Assembly: GCA_938743325.2 (NCBI GenBank)
Contig: OW568878.1
Coordinates: 558,001-622,000, forward strand
Direction: 5' to 3'
DNA from: Pycnococcus provasolii
Taxonomy: Eukaryota; Chlorophyta; Pseudoscourfieldiophyceae; Pseudoscourfieldiales; Pycnococcaceae
DNA length: 64,000 nt
In this document: positions 9,674 to 20,134 of the stretch, in pieces
Layout: each line of letters starts with the position of its first letter
Position numbering within the stretch: the first letter of the stretch is position 1
Made by a program: the position numbers and the translations under genes
Notes under the pieces: generated by a model
The model's database searches: none
What the model was told of the DNA's origin: nothing
Seen by the model: only the letters and a program-made list of their open reading frames with translations

Positions 9674-12600
9674 TCAGCGCGCCCTCGCCTGCTGCAGCGG
9701 CTCGCCCACTCCGCCCACAGCGGCACCCGCACCGGCGCAAGATCGCGCCACGGACTCGAACAGGCGCTCAATCTCAGGCGCGCAACGCGTGAATGCCTGG
9801 TTCCAGAAGCCGTACACGGGATTCTTTATCAGCTCGATGAAGGTAACCAGGAGACCCCACGGGTGAGGCCTGTTGACAATCAGCCGCTCCAGCAGCACGC
9901 GCGTGATCTGCTCCGGTAGGCTCTCCACGCCGCCAGGCTCTAAGAAGAGGCTGAGCAGCGCGCAGCTGAAGTAGTGCGTGTGACTGTTCGGGTATCGCAG
10001 CTGGTTCGCCGCCGCGTTGAGCAGGTGGTAGCGACCCTCAGGATCGAGACCTGCCGCAATGCGTCGAAGTAGCTCAATTGCAGGGCTCTGCGCCACCTGC
10101 GGCCCGGTGCCGGCACGAACCCCCACCATGCCAACGTACAGCACAAGAGCGTTCATCGCCGGAACATCGTGCTGAGTCTGCATCGCCGCAGCCTCCCGGG
10201 GTGGTAGGAAGAAGGATCGGCACAGCTCCGTGGGCAAGCTCGCCGGCGTACGGCTGCGCAGATACGAATCCACCGAAGCCTTCAGACGACCGTCGCCGCG
10301 GCACACAATGTTCTCGACGTCGCAGAGCACCTTCGGTGCGTGCGCAATCTCCGGAAGCATGTCCACCTTCAGGTTCGGCGTGAACGGGTCAGGAAGACGC
10401 ATGCTGCGAGGGAACGCGCTCAACACGAGATTGCGCATCTGCACGCATCCAGTCGGGATGGCGTCGCAGAGAGCGGCATGGTGGCCGCACAGGAACTCGG
10501 GGAAGTCGTGCAGCAGCACCAGCAGCACGCGCAGGCAGCCTCGGTACAGCGTTCGCACGCTGTCGCGTAGTCGAAGAGGGCGACGCAGCAGGTGCGGGCT
10601 GAGGAAGCGCAGACCCGCGCACAGCAGCTGCTCGAGGAGAACCCACCCCTCCCGGTTCGGCGAGCCGAGAAGGCGAGGCAGCAGCGTGCGATTCGAGACG
10701 AGCTCGAGCCAGCAGTAGGCGAAGCCAGGCACCTGCCGCGGGTTGAGCCGAAGCAGCGTCTGCGCGAAGAGTGCCTGCACCTCATGCCTGCTGAGGTCTA
10801 GCACCTGGTCAGGGCAGGCGAGCTCGCGAAGCCAGATGGCATACATGCGCATGTACGACTTGCCCGTGAACACCGCGGGTCGATCCTCCGCCTCACGCGC
10901 GCACGCTAGCCCGATGGCATTCCACACGCGAGAGAGGCAGGCGAGGCGACCTACGGTCGTGCCACCCCCTCCCTGCGAAGGATCGCCGACCGTCTTGACG
11001 AGAAGCACCGTGAGCTTCGCAAAGGCATCCACGGCGGCGAAGGATGCCGCGGGCGGCGAGGCGCCGTTTGGTGCCGGGCCACTCGCGGCAACCGACTCCC
11101 CCCGCGTGTGGTGCAGCGAAGCGAGCTCAGCCATGATGCGTAGCAGACGGCTTGTGGCGGCATCGCATTTCAGCAACCCAGCACGCTGCAGCTGCACGAC
11201 GTACTGCATCTGCGCGACATCACCCTGATCGCGTACGCGGCTCCACTCGTCGAGAAGCCCTGCAACCTGCTCGCGCACGGCTGGGGGATCGCGCGGGCGG
11301 CTTGGAGGCGGAGGCGGAGGAGGTGCCGTTGCAGCGTCCGGCGGAACGGAGGCTGCCCCAGCATCCTTCGATGGCGGAGCAGCTGCGCCAGCTCCTGCCG
11401 CAGCTGCAGCCGCGGCAGCCGCAGCCGCCTTGGCGCGGCTGTGCGCCTCAGCCACAAGCGCGACGAGCGGCTCAGGTGCACCCGGGCGTGATGCCAACTT
11501 CGACAGCACCTCGAGTGTCAGAGGGAGGTCCGCAGCCGATGCAACGGGCTCGACAATCACGCAGTGACGCAGAATGTGCGCAGCAAGCTCCATGGCTGAT
11601 GCTTGCAGCCTGCCACCTGCCGACATCAGCCGGCTCAGATGCGCGTCGAGCTCAGGCAGCAGTAGAAGCCGCCCTCGAACGAGACCTTCGCTCGCGTCGC
11701 GGTGTAGTCGCCGCTCATCGTCGGATGAGCACAGCCAGCGCGTCGCCTCGGCGGCTATGCGCCCGGGAGCGCACACGTCGCGGAGGCGATCGAGCAAGGC
11801 GAGGTGGCCCATGATGTGCAGCCGCGAGGCTGGTCGCTCGTACAGGCATCTCAGCACACGGCGTGCAGCAGCCGCCGCAGCCTCCTCAGGCCGTGGCGCG
11901 AGGCTGACCGCCTCGGCGGCGGCGGCAATTGCACGGCGAGCCTCGTGTCCTTCAGGCAGCTCGTGGAGCGCGAGAGCGGGCTCCTTTTCTGCAGCCGTTG
12001 CCAATCGCGCGAGTGCACTCTCGAGCTTCTCGAGCAATCCACCCTGGAGTTCCATGGCAAGCATCTGACCAGCCACGGCATCCGAGGATGCCGATGTGCC
12101 CTCCGCACCACCCGCCTGGACTGCGCCTGGTGGCGGCACAACTGGTGGCGGACCGGCACCGGCACCGGCAGCCGCGCTCCCCACCGCAGCGCCCGCAGAG
12201 CCGGTGGCAGCCGCGCCAGCACCCGACGGCGATCCACCTGCCACTCCCGCAACCCCAGGTCGCGGCAGGACGGCAAAGCCTTCGTACACTCGCCGCACCG
12301 CAGCGGTAGATCCACCCGCCTTTGGTCGTAGCACTTCCGGCAGAGCGGCGGGAAAACGCCCACCCGCCCATGGCGAAACGTCTAGGAACGGTCCGGGTGC
12401 GCCACTCGCGCGGTGTCGCCGCCTCGCCTGGATGGCACTCTGCAGGTTTTCCTCGACGTCTCGCGAAGCTCGTTCAGCAGCAGCGCGCTCAACCACCGCA
12501 CAGCCAAGCTCCACGTTGTCTGCAGCCATCTCGTTGATAGCCGCAGTCAGCGCCTGCGGCTCCACAGGTGACCCCGGCGGCGGTTGGATGAGCATCTTGA

Positions 12601-15600
12601 GCTGATTCACGAGGCTCGCGCGCATCGGCTCCTTGCACGTGACAAGCGCCAGGCTTCCCGCGAGGCTCGATGACATGAGATGCGCAGCGCCACGCAGGGC
12701 AGCCTCGTCAGGCTCGGATGCCAGGTCGCGTGTGACGAGCTCGCGCGCGGTCACGCAGGCAATCGTCGCGGATCGCTCAACCACGGGGGCGAGAATCTCG
12801 CGAACACTGCGCTCCACCGCAGCGACGAGAGCACGCTGCAGCGGCAGCACCTCCGCGAGTGGTGCAAGCGACGGGTTCAGAACCACGAACGGGGCGAGGT
12901 TCGACAATACGCCGTCCGCGCCCAGAGCCACCTCTGGGCCCAGCGGCGAAGCGCCGGGTGCACCGGACGTCGCCGGCACCGCTTCCACACCGGATCCCAT
13001 GCCACCAATACCTCCTGCCGCTCCCTGCGCTCCCTTTTCGGCACCAGAGGCGTCCGTGGGAGCGGGTGCGCCTGCAGACGAGGACATGGGAGGGTTTTGC
13101 GGCAGCGCAGCGGAGGGACCTTGGCCCGTTGCCGCAGCCGCCGCGGCCACCGCGGCAGCCACGACGTTGGGCGGCGTTTGTCCCATGTTGAGCAGTCCAG
13201 GTGCACTGCTCAGCGGCGGCAGACCTGCAGAAGTGGGTGGTGCGCCGCTCTGAGCCGCCGCAGCTGCCGCTGCTGCGGCTGCTGCTGCCGCCGCCGCCGC
13301 CGCCGCCGAGATGGATGGGCTCAGGCCCACCGGCCCAAAGGATGGAGCCTCCACCTGTGGCTTGGGAGCTGCAAAGTCCGGATTGTTCTGCATCGCACGT
13401 ACGCGCCCTCTCACAAGCTTTGCAGGCTTCACCTCGTCAATCGGCATTTGAAGCGCCTTGAAGATCATCTCAACCTCAAACTTCAGATTTAGCTTCAGGT
13501 CCTCGTCGAGGTAAATCTCTCGCAGCAGACCGAGAATGGCCATCGTCCATGGGTTGGGTGGCTTGAAGACGCGACTGTGCAACGCGCCCTCGAGAACCTT
13601 CGTGACGAAGGGCATGACAGCAATCATTCTACCACGCTCGTACGCGTCGATAAGAGAAGCCTTGATGTCGATGTATTTCATAAGCAGCGGCCGATTCTGC
13701 GCCAGAGTCAGCTGCCCGAGCCAAGACCCAAGATTCTTCAGGAGCGTGCGCTCGCCGGCGTTCGTCTTGATCTTGTCGCTGTTCACGAGCGCGTGCACCG
13801 AAACGAGCGTGTACTTCACCAGCTCCGTGTAAAGCATTTTCTCACCGAGCTTTTCTATCAGCGCGAGGTACAGGCTGTGGAAGTTCGGCTCGATCGAAAC
13901 GCGCTTCGTGACGAGGTATCGAGCGAACCATGGGAAGTAGGTGCCGTTCGCGTTCGCGCCGCCGCCTGACGTCGACGCCGACGATGCGCTCAGAAGGCGC
14001 TGGCGCACCTCCTCCACCTTGCCGTCGATATTCGCCCCGCTCAGGTTATTCATGATGAAGCCAATCTTGTCCGCCGTGCCGTCGTCTGGGCATGCGATAT
14101 TCGCATCTCCCGTGACGGCGACTAGCGTGTCCATGTTTAGGGTGGCGCCGAACGATGCACCGCCAAGTCCACCGCCGCTTAGATCGAAGGGAACTGTGCC
14201 AGAGCCCACGCGAGGTCCAAGTCCCGGCGACGGCCCCGGAGATTCACTCGGCGACGGGCCTGGTGACACCCCTGCTGATCCCATGCTCTTGGACTTGGGC
14301 ACGAAGTCGGGTGCATCCTGCGTGAGCATTCCGCTACCTCTGCTCGGCATGAAAGGAGCGGCACCCGCACCCAGCTGCAGGCCACTGGAGCTGTTCGGCA
14401 TGCCCATTGCACCGGCGAGCACACCCATGTCTCCCCCGAGACCAGCGGCGTCAAATCCGCCCGACTCCTTAAGAGCGCGATCGACAACCTCGTAGAGGTC
14501 GTGCCGCGCCGTGATAAGGTGCGGAATCTGCAGAACGCTCGCGCAGTACTGCGGCCACTCCGTCAGCCGACCAGCAAACTGGCACAGGGCGTCGGTGCCG
14601 AAGGTGAACATCTTCGACATCGGCGGCTTGCGCAGCGCGTCGAGCACGTAGCGAAGTGCAATACCGAGCGTGATGGAGCTGATGAGCGAGTGCTGGATGA
14701 GTGCCCCGAAGAGCGACGCGGTGATGCGCAGCTCCTTGTCGGGGTACTTGGGAAAGAAGCGGTACTCGTCGAAGAGGTTGTGGATCATGCACGCAAAAAT
14801 CTCCTGTTCTCGCGCGCGTGGCGAGTTCTTGAAACTGTGCAGCATCGCAACCACCTCGTCGATGCTCTGATGGCTCATGTAAATTTTCTGGAAGTACGAA
14901 TTCGCCTCCTCCTCCACGTCCGCGGCAAAAGCCTCGCTGCTCGGCGCCGGCGCGGCGCCAGGGTCGAGATCCCCCGGACCACCCTGCCCTCCAGGCGCGA
15001 GTGCAGCCCCGCCGAGCAGCCCCGACGCCGCGGCTGTTGCGTGCACGCGCTCGAGCTCCGCCGCCGCCTCGGGCGGCAGCGACGCGGCGTGATGTCCGAG
15101 CTCGCGCAAGAACGTGGCGACGATGTTCCCGCTGAGCGAGATGCGCCCACCGGCGCCTGCATTTCCATTCGTGGTGAGCCGCTCCGACAGGAACTGCACG
15201 CACGCGGGAAGGAAGGTGCCCCCTCGCCCACCACCCATGATTGTGTCTGTGAGCCACTTCTCCAGGTTGAGGTACTCGCGGCGCGCGGCGAGCGCCGCGA
15301 GGTCGAGGACGAACGGATAGCTTCCTTCTTGGAGCACGTGCACGAGCCCCTTCACCTCCTGGCACGCGTCGAGCGCACGCGAGACGGTGTTCGGCGCCTT
15401 GGCGTACAGAGCTTCCATGCCTCTCATCAGCACCTCCCGATTGACGTCCCAGACGCGGCACAGCACTCCGGCGGATGCCGGGTGTGCCTGTCCCAGATAG
15501 GTGGGGATGAGCGTTCCGTGCAGCAGCTCCCGCGCGACGGTCATCGGCCCCGGCGTTGGTGGCGGCGCGGCTGAGGCTGCCCACGGGTGTGTCGCGAGTG

Positions 15601-16390
15601 CCGCGGCGAGCGTGACGAACAGAAGCTCGGGACACGTTCCCAGCGGCCCCTCGAGCATGCGCCTGACGTCGCTGCGGTACGTCGGCGACTCCCCTAGCGC
15701 GCACAGCGCGCCGACGAAGTCGATGCTCCTCCACGGCGCGAGCGCCGGCGAGGTTACCGCGGGCGTTCCGTCGGGCGCCGCCGCGACGCGCGACTCGTCC
15801 CCGTAGAACGACAGAGCGTCGTGGGGTGCCATGAGCGCGTGCCTCAGTAGAGCGAGCTGCGCGACGGCGTTGGTCCACACGTGCCTGCAGCACGCCCAGA
15901 CGGGGAACGGCATGCCTGTCGCTCTCCTGTAAATCTCAACGAGTGTGACGAAGCTGCCGCTGTCCGGTAGTGCAAACGTGGGCATGTCGAGCCTGGCAAG
16001 CGCGTCGCTCCACCTCAGATTAGGCGAGCGTTCGCGCAGCCCGTTGACAAACACGTCGAGCTTCCATCCTCCCGCGGCACCTGACGTGTCGTCGTCGACG
16101 AGCGAGAGTCCCCCGAGCGCCGCCGTAATCGTCTTGGCTGATCTTCCCTCGTCGACAGCGTTGTGCGTTCTGGCGACAAACGCGAGCAGCTGCGCGAGTT
16201 CGTTCTCCGACGGCTCTGGCACAGCTTGCAGTAGCTCTCTCCACGTCTCCGGTGTGCGGGTTGCGCCGCACGACATTTCCTCGACGACGCCCACGAGCGA
16301 GACGCTCGAGGATGCCATGGACGCTGCGGATGATGCGGTTCTATCTCCGGATGCGGCTGCTGCAGAAGAAGATGCGGCGTTCTGCGACAT
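9674..16390 (-). CDS. CNOT1: CCR4-NOT complex scaffold subunit NOT1
   Basis: 2238 residues in one uninterrupted frame, the usual size for NOT1. CNOT1 is the cytoplasmic scaffold that holds the deadenylases CAF1 and CCR4 and recruits mRNA repressors. In order: N-terminal HEAT-like repeats; a middle region with NSYFQKIY; an MIF4G-type CAF1-binding domain at about 820-990 (FPWFARYLVTKRVSIEPNFH to LNLKFEVEMIFKALQM); a poly-Ala run near 1030-1043; the CNOT9-binding DUF3819 helical domain at about 1175-1320; and the NOT1 C-terminal domain, ending with NRPHPWGLLVTFIELIKNP and VYGFWNQAFTRCAPEIERLF. Long Gly/Ala/Pro linkers are lineage-specific. The ATG at 16390 is the natural start. CNOT9, a direct partner of the DUF3819 region, is encoded at 30510-31751 on the same strand. 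Confidence 0.95.
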   Translation of the reverse strand: MSQNAASSSAAAASGDRTASSAASMASSSVSLVGVVEEMSCGATRTPETWRELLQAVPEPSENELAQLLAFVARTHNAVDEGRSAKTITAALGGLSLVDDDTSGAAGGWKLDVFVNGLRERSPNLRWSDALARLDMPTFALPDSGSFVTLVEIYRRATGMPFPVWACCRHVWTNAVAQLALLRHALMAPHDALSFYGDESRVAAAPDGTPAVTSPALAPWRSIDFVGALCALGESPTYRSDVRRMLEGPLGTCPELLFVTLAAALATHPWAASAAPPPTPGPMTVARELLHGTLIPTYLGQAHPASAGVLCRVWDVNREVLMRGMEALYAKAPNTVSRALDACQEVKGLVHVLQEGSYPFVLDLAALAARREYLNLEKWLTDTIMGGGRGGTFLPACVQFLSERLTTNGNAGAGGRISLSGNIVATFLRELGHHAASLPPEAAAELERVHATAAASGLLGGAALAPGGQGGPGDLDPGAAPAPSSEAFAADVEEEANSYFQKIYMSHQSIDEVVAMLHSFKNSPRAREQEIFACMIHNLFDEYRFFPKYPDKELRITASLFGALIQHSLISSITLGIALRYVLDALRKPPMSKMFTFGTDALCQFAGRLTEWPQYCASVLQIPHLITARHDLYEVVDRALKESGGFDAAGLGGDMGVLAGAMGMPNSSSGLQLGAGAAPFMPSRGSGMLTQDAPDFVPKSKSMGSAGVSPGPSPSESPGPSPGLGPRVGSGTVPFDLSGGGLGGASFGATLNMDTLVAVTGDANIACPDDGTADKIGFIMNNLSGANIDGKVEEVRQRLLSASSASTSGGGANANGTYFPWFARYLVTKRVSIEPNFHSLYLALIEKLGEKMLYTELVKYTLVSVHALVNSDKIKTNAGERTLLKNLGSWLGQLTLAQNRPLLMKYIDIKASLIDAYERGRMIAVMPFVTKVLEGALHSRVFKPPNPWTMAILGLLREIYLDEDLKLNLKFEVEMIFKALQMPIDEVKPAKLVRGRVRAMQNNPDFAAPKPQVEAPSFGPVGLSPSISAAAAAAAAAAAAAAAAAAQSGAPPTSAGLPPLSSAPGLLNMGQTPPNVVAAAVAAAAAATGQGPSAALPQNPPMSSSAGAPAPTDASGAEKGAQGAAGGIGGMGSGVEAVPATSGAPGASPLGPEVALGADGVLSNLAPFVVLNPSLAPLAEVLPLQRALVAAVERSVREILAPVVERSATIACVTARELVTRDLASEPDEAALRGAAHLMSSSLAGSLALVTCKEPMRASLVNQLKMLIQPPPGSPVEPQALTAAINEMAADNVELGCAVVERAAAERASRDVEENLQSAIQARRRHRASGAPGPFLDVSPWAGGRFPAALPEVLRPKAGGSTAAVRRVYEGFAVLPRPGVAGVAGGSPSGAGAAATGSAGAAVGSAAAGAGAGPPPVVPPPGAVQAGGAEGTSASSDAVAGQMLAMELQGGLLEKLESALARLATAAEKEPALALHELPEGHEARRAIAAAAEAVSLAPRPEEAAAAAARRVLRCLYERPASRLHIMGHLALLDRLRDVCAPGRIAAEATRWLCSSDDERRLHRDASEGLVRGRLLLLPELDAHLSRLMSAGGRLQASAMELAAHILRHCVIVEPVASAADLPLTLEVLSKLASRPGAPEPLVALVAEAHSRAKAAAAAAAAAAAGAGAAAPPSKDAGAASVPPDAATAPPPPPPPSRPRDPPAVREQVAGLLDEWSRVRDQGDVAQMQYVVQLQRAGLLKCDAATSRLLRIMAELASLHHTRGESVAASGPAPNGASPPAASFAAVDAFAKLTVLLVKTVGDPSQGGGGTTVGRLACLSRVWNAIGLACAREAEDRPAVFTGKSYMRMYAIWLRELACPDQVLDLSRHEVQALFAQTLLRLNPRQVPGFAYCWLELVSNRTLLPRLLGSPNREGWVLLEQLLCAGLRFLSPHLLRRPLRLRDSVRTLYRGCLRVLLVLLHDFPEFLCGHHAALCDAIPTGCVQMRNLVLSAFPRSMRLPDPFTPNLKVDMLPEIAHAPKVLCDVENIVCRGDGRLKASVDSYLRSRTPASLPTELCRSFFLPPREAAAMQTQHDVPAMNALVLYVGMVGVRAGTGPQVAQSPAIELLRRIAAGLDPEGRYHLLNAAANQLRYPNSHTHYFSCALLSLFLEPGGVESLPEQITRVLLERLIVNRPHPWGLLVTFIELIKNPVYGFWNQAFTRCAPEIERLFESVARSCAGAGAAVGGVGEPLQQARAR

Positions 16391-17544
16391 TTATTTTACC
16401 CACTTACTTTATATCGTTCTGTCTGGCTTTTACCCGGCGTAAAGCAAGACGAGAAGTTCGAAGTTCCTCTGAGTCGCGTGGAATTTCCGTCCCTCCCTCA
16501 GCGCTGCTCCCTCACGCGCAGATGAAAGAACAAAGCACGACAGAGACTCTCTCTCTCTCTCTCTTGGAGTGCAGAGATGTGGAGACGCGTATGCCCCCCC
16601 CGTACGTATGATATGACTGTGCCCCTAGTCTATGCACCCTACTAATGAATCAAGCTTACGTAGGAAGAGAATAAGCTGAAGAGAATGAACGCCACAGGCA
16701 CCAAACAGACAACTCTACAACCTACTTCCTCTGATAGAAGATACCCTGTGCCGCCCTACCAATACACCTGTTCCCACGAATGAAGCTCCCTGAAATTGGT
16801 GTCGTCGCGAGCCTGCTTTCCTCGGAGGGCGACGCGGCGGTAGGGGCAGGGAGGGTTTCGACACCGGTCATCCATAAAGGTTTAAGGAGGGATCCCCAGA
16901 TAGGACACCGGTTATTTCACAGGGGTTTAAGGAGGGATCCCCAGGCAGGGCAGGGATTGGGCGAGCGATCAGCAGCCGTTGGGCCCAGTCACTTCCACAC
17001 TTGTACTTGGAGAGCCGGGAAGCTAACCTGAATCGGTCCTCTCTAACTTAATTGGTCTCATCAGACTGTCAGAGGGGATCCATTCGTTGTCGTATTAAAA
17101 TAGAACCAGACCTCTGCCTACTGTACCCGGGTAGTCCTAGTGATGCCCCAGGTGAATGAGAGGGTTTCAGGCAAAATCGCTGATGAGGGGAACCCGAACG
17201 AATAATCGATAATTCTTACGACCAGCCGCCGGTACAATATCCCTTGATCAATCACCCTCACAAGTTGCCTTTGGTGTGGGCGAGATCATCCATCCCAAGA
17301 CGATCTTGGTTGTCGCCCCCTTCCCTTGGTTGGTGGTAAAAATCAGATAATCGCCTCCGTTTTTCTTTCGAGCTCGGTCTCACGACCGTCTTGTCTTGTC
17401 CACTCTTGCCATTTATATTTATTTGTCTTATCTCATCATTCGTTTGATCGTCCTGGATACAGTACGGATTGATTGTTCAGATCACAGCCGTCTGTCTGTC
17501 TAGACATCAGTGAGTTCCCTTTTCTTTTCGTTCCAAGTCACACC
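16391..17544. other. Spacer with short tandem repeats
   Basis: No gene recognised. A (CT)n tract lies at about 16545-16565. Two 40-bp direct repeats, 16860-16899 and 16904-16944, share GACACCGGT and the tail TTTAAGGAGGGATCCCCAG. This spacer separates the divergent starts of CNOT1 and the PsbP-domain gene, so both promoters should lie here. Confidence 0.6.
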
Positions 17545-18456
17545 ATGATGATGACGTCGTTGTCTCATTCGCACCATCACCGTCATCACCATCATCACCA
17601 TCAACTGCAGTCATCACAAAGGCGCCAACACACCAGTCATGCCGGCATCACTATCAGCAGAAGCAGCAGCAGTCTTGGTAGGAGCAGGAAAACCAACCTT
17701 GTTAGCAGCATGGGAAGAACAATCCCGAAAGTGACCATGTCTTCTGAGCACAACAACAATAATAATAATAATGACCACCACGAGACGTGTTCGCGTCGCC
17801 ACGTGTTGCTCGCCTCATCCGGTTCCTCCGCAGCTTTTTTCGCACTCTCAGCACAAACTTCTTCTGCTCTTGCCGCACCATCGTCCAGGCCGCCGCCGGG
17901 ATACAGGAGCTACCGCGACAAACTTGACGGATACACGTTCTTCTACCCCAGCGCGTGGGTGCCCGTCACGTCCGCAGGGGCGGACATCTTCTACCGAAGC
18001 ACGGAAGATCCGGAAGAGTGCGTCTTCGTTGACGTCACCAGCCCGTCCAGCTCGAAATACGACACCGTGCGCGACCTAGGAACGCCCAGGGAAGCGGCGG
18101 ACTTCGTCAACCAGAAACTTCTCGACGAATTTCTAAGCACGCGGATTGGAGTCAGGCGCAAGTCTGACGTCGTCAACGCAAACGAACGCACGGGCGCAGA
18201 CGGACAGCTGTACTACGACGTCGCGGTGCGCGTTCGCTCGTTCGTCGACTCGAACCCACTCAGCCCGAATCCGGAGGATCGACAGGAGTACCAAGAGTGG
18301 GACCGTACGATGCGAACGACGCTAGGCGTGTCGAACGGACGGCTGTACAGCTTGAGACTGCAGTCACGCACGGCGGCGACGGACGAGGCACTCGAACGTG
18401 CCAGCGCGGTGGGCAAGTCTTTTCGCGCATTCGAAATTGAACCACTCGATGAGTAA
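17545..18456 (+). CDS. PsbP-domain protein of the thylakoid lumen
   Basis: 303 residues from the ATG at 17545. The head has a His-rich run, then a Ser/Arg-rich transit-like segment, then CSRRHVLLASSG followed by a hydrophobic Ala-rich stretch ending SALAAP: a twin-arginine lumenal signal. The mature part (GYRSYRDKLDGYTFFYPSAW... and a DVTSPSSSKYDTVRDLGTP segment) is the PsbP fold found in the oxygen-evolving-complex subunit PsbP and its PPD relatives. The divergent C-terminal half suggests a PPD-type assembly or accessory protein, not PsbP itself. The gene ends 42 bp before the convergent neighbour. Confidence 0.85.
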   Translation: MMMTSLSHSHHHRHHHHHHQLQSSQRRQHTSHAGITISRSSSSLGRSRKTNLVSSMGRTIPKVTMSSEHNNNNNNNDHHETCSRRHVLLASSGSSAAFFALSAQTSSALAAPSSRPPPGYRSYRDKLDGYTFFYPSAWVPVTSAGADIFYRSTEDPEECVFVDVTSPSSSKYDTVRDLGTPREAADFVNQKLLDEFLSTRIGVRRKSDVVNANERTGADGQLYYDVAVRVRSFVDSNPLSPNPEDRQEYQEWDRTMRTTLGVSNGRLYSLRLQSRTAATDEALERASAVGKSFRAFEIEPLDE

Positions 18457-18498
18457 GACAAAAAAAAACCTCACGTGTCGGATTTTACATTTATACTC

Positions 18499-19887
18499 TC
18501 ACTCATCGTCATCGTCTTCTCCTTCTCCTTCTCCTTCTTCTTCGTCGTCGTCGAGAAGGAAGATTTCCTCTTCTGCATCATCCTCGTCGTCGTCCGCACC
18601 ACCAATGTCCACAACTTCCTCCTGCTTCTCTTCGTCGTCGGCGCCAGCTGCCATCGCGGCCGCCGCGGCCGCCGCCGCAACCCGGCTCGATTCACCCGTA
18701 TCTCGAGCCATGCCTCTCACATCCTCCTCGAGAACGCTGCTCTGCGCCAACAGAAGGTCGCCGTCACTCATGATGCGACCCCACCGTTCCAACCAATCGA
18801 CGAGAGGGAGCGAGGGAGGGTGCAGCTCCTGGTAGTCTGAAGGCTCGTCCGGGTAAGTGATGCGCAAGCCATTGTTCACCACCTCGGGTAGCGCCTCGCC
18901 ACGACCTACCGCTTCCCAACCTCCCTCCGGCGGTCGGAATCCCATGTGCTGCAGCAGAGGCAGGTCGTATCCGCCGGGTATGCCCTCGTCACCGATGAAC
19001 TCCTCGATATCCTCGTCGCTGTACTTCTCGAAGCTGTCCCAACCTCGGCTTTCGTAGAAGGCTTGCATGCGTAAGTCATCTTCCTGGCCGAGCTCCAGGT
19101 TGATTGGCGCCTCCGCTTCCGCGCGCTTCGCGATTGCCGTTGCGCGCTCCGCGCGAGTGCGGTCGCGCCACTTCGCCTTGTACTCCTGAGCGCGCTTTTC
19201 GAAATCTTCGACAGTCTCGCGCTTCACGGGGAACCACGGGTCGCCGCTCCGCACGCAGTACGGCACTGGGCTTGCGCCGTTGCTCGCGTCGCCGGGGTGC
19301 TGCCAAATTCTCGTCGGCACGGCCCCCGCGACGAAACCCGTTTCTCTGTTGCAGTAGAACTGTTCCATGTGCAGTTCCCACTCTGGAATGAGCTGTTTGA
19401 GTGCCGGAGGCAGTTCGCCGTTCCACCTCAGGTGGTCCTTGGGCGGTCTCGCCTTCCTCCACGCGCCGTTTCGCGTCGGTTGTTCGCGTCCACTTTCTTC
19501 CCAGCTGTGTCCGAGCGGGTTTTCCGCTTCTTTTTCCCAGTCCGCGGGAAATCCCGAGAGCGCGGGCGTCGCGCCTGGTCCTCTCCACATGTACCCGTCA
19601 AGCGTTCGGAACGTCGGCGTGCGTTCGTCGGTCGGCGCGGTTCTTTTCGAAGCGCGTTTCGCCTCGTGTGCATTTCCTTGTGCTAACCGCGGCGCGTCGG
19701 GGTACAGCCACGGTTTCTTTTGCGCAGCGGATGTGGAATCAGAGGATGACGAAGATGAAGATGAAGAGGACGTGGATTGACAATAAAACCTCCTAGAAGT
19801 CACGCCAAAGGTAGAGGCACTACGATGCACATGTGTGCACATAGATTGACTACCACGAAGTCGAGAGCTTGCAGGAAGAGAAGGCAT
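18499..19887 (-). CDS. Unknown acidic protein, probably organelle-targeted
   Basis: 462 residues from the ATG at 19887; the frame is open about 70 bases further without an ATG. The head is Arg/Ser-rich with few acids, like a mitochondrial presequence, and includes a Ser run. The body has conserved-looking Trp- and Pro-rich patches (YMWRGPGATPALSGFPADW; IWQHPGD; YCVRSGDPWFPVKRETVEDF) and an Arg/Lys helix. The last 70 residues are an Ala run followed by Asp/Glu stretches. I do not recognise the family; a mitochondrial ribosome or complex-assembly protein would fit the composition, but that is a guess. Confidence 0.65.
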   Translation of the reverse strand: MPSLPASSRLRGSQSMCTHVHRSASTFGVTSRRFYCQSTSSSSSSSSSSDSTSAAQKKPWLYPDAPRLAQGNAHEAKRASKRTAPTDERTPTFRTLDGYMWRGPGATPALSGFPADWEKEAENPLGHSWEESGREQPTRNGAWRKARPPKDHLRWNGELPPALKQLIPEWELHMEQFYCNRETGFVAGAVPTRIWQHPGDASNGASPVPYCVRSGDPWFPVKRETVEDFEKRAQEYKAKWRDRTRAERATAIAKRAEAEAPINLELGQEDDLRMQAFYESRGWDSFEKYSDEDIEEFIGDEGIPGGYDLPLLQHMGFRPPEGGWEAVGRGEALPEVVNNGLRITYPDEPSDYQELHPPSLPLVDWLERWGRIMSDGDLLLAQSSVLEEDVRGMARDTGESSRVAAAAAAAAMAAGADDEEKQEEVVDIGGADDDEDDAEEEIFLLDDDEEEGEGEGEDDDDE

Positions 19888-19998
19888 GCCTGGCTTCGAA
19901 AGAAATACAAGGCGGCGCCGACAACAATGAAGGGCACTTTTTCGGGAAGGGTCCACGGATAAGGAAGGGAAAAAGTGACAACAAGGAGGGGGCCCCTT

Positions 19999-20016
19999 GG
20001 GTTAGGGTTAGGGTTA
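19999..20016. repeat. Short TTAGGG tract
   Basis: Three GGTTA/TTAGGG units about 120 bp before the start of the SEC23-like gene. One of several such tracts near gene starts in this window. Confidence 0.7.
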
Positions 20017-20134
20017 CTCGTCCCTCGTCGCTTTGCCCCTCGCCCTCGGGCTCTTGTCCCCTGCTGTTTTCCATTCCGAGCAGCCGACGAACCTGAAACC
20101 TGAAACCTGCGAGCAGATCGGCGGCCAGCATAGC

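Noticed and set aside
14469-15893. 474-codon alternative frame inside CNOT1
   Set aside because: Arg-rich composition and complete overlap with conserved CNOT1 sequence mark it as a shadow.
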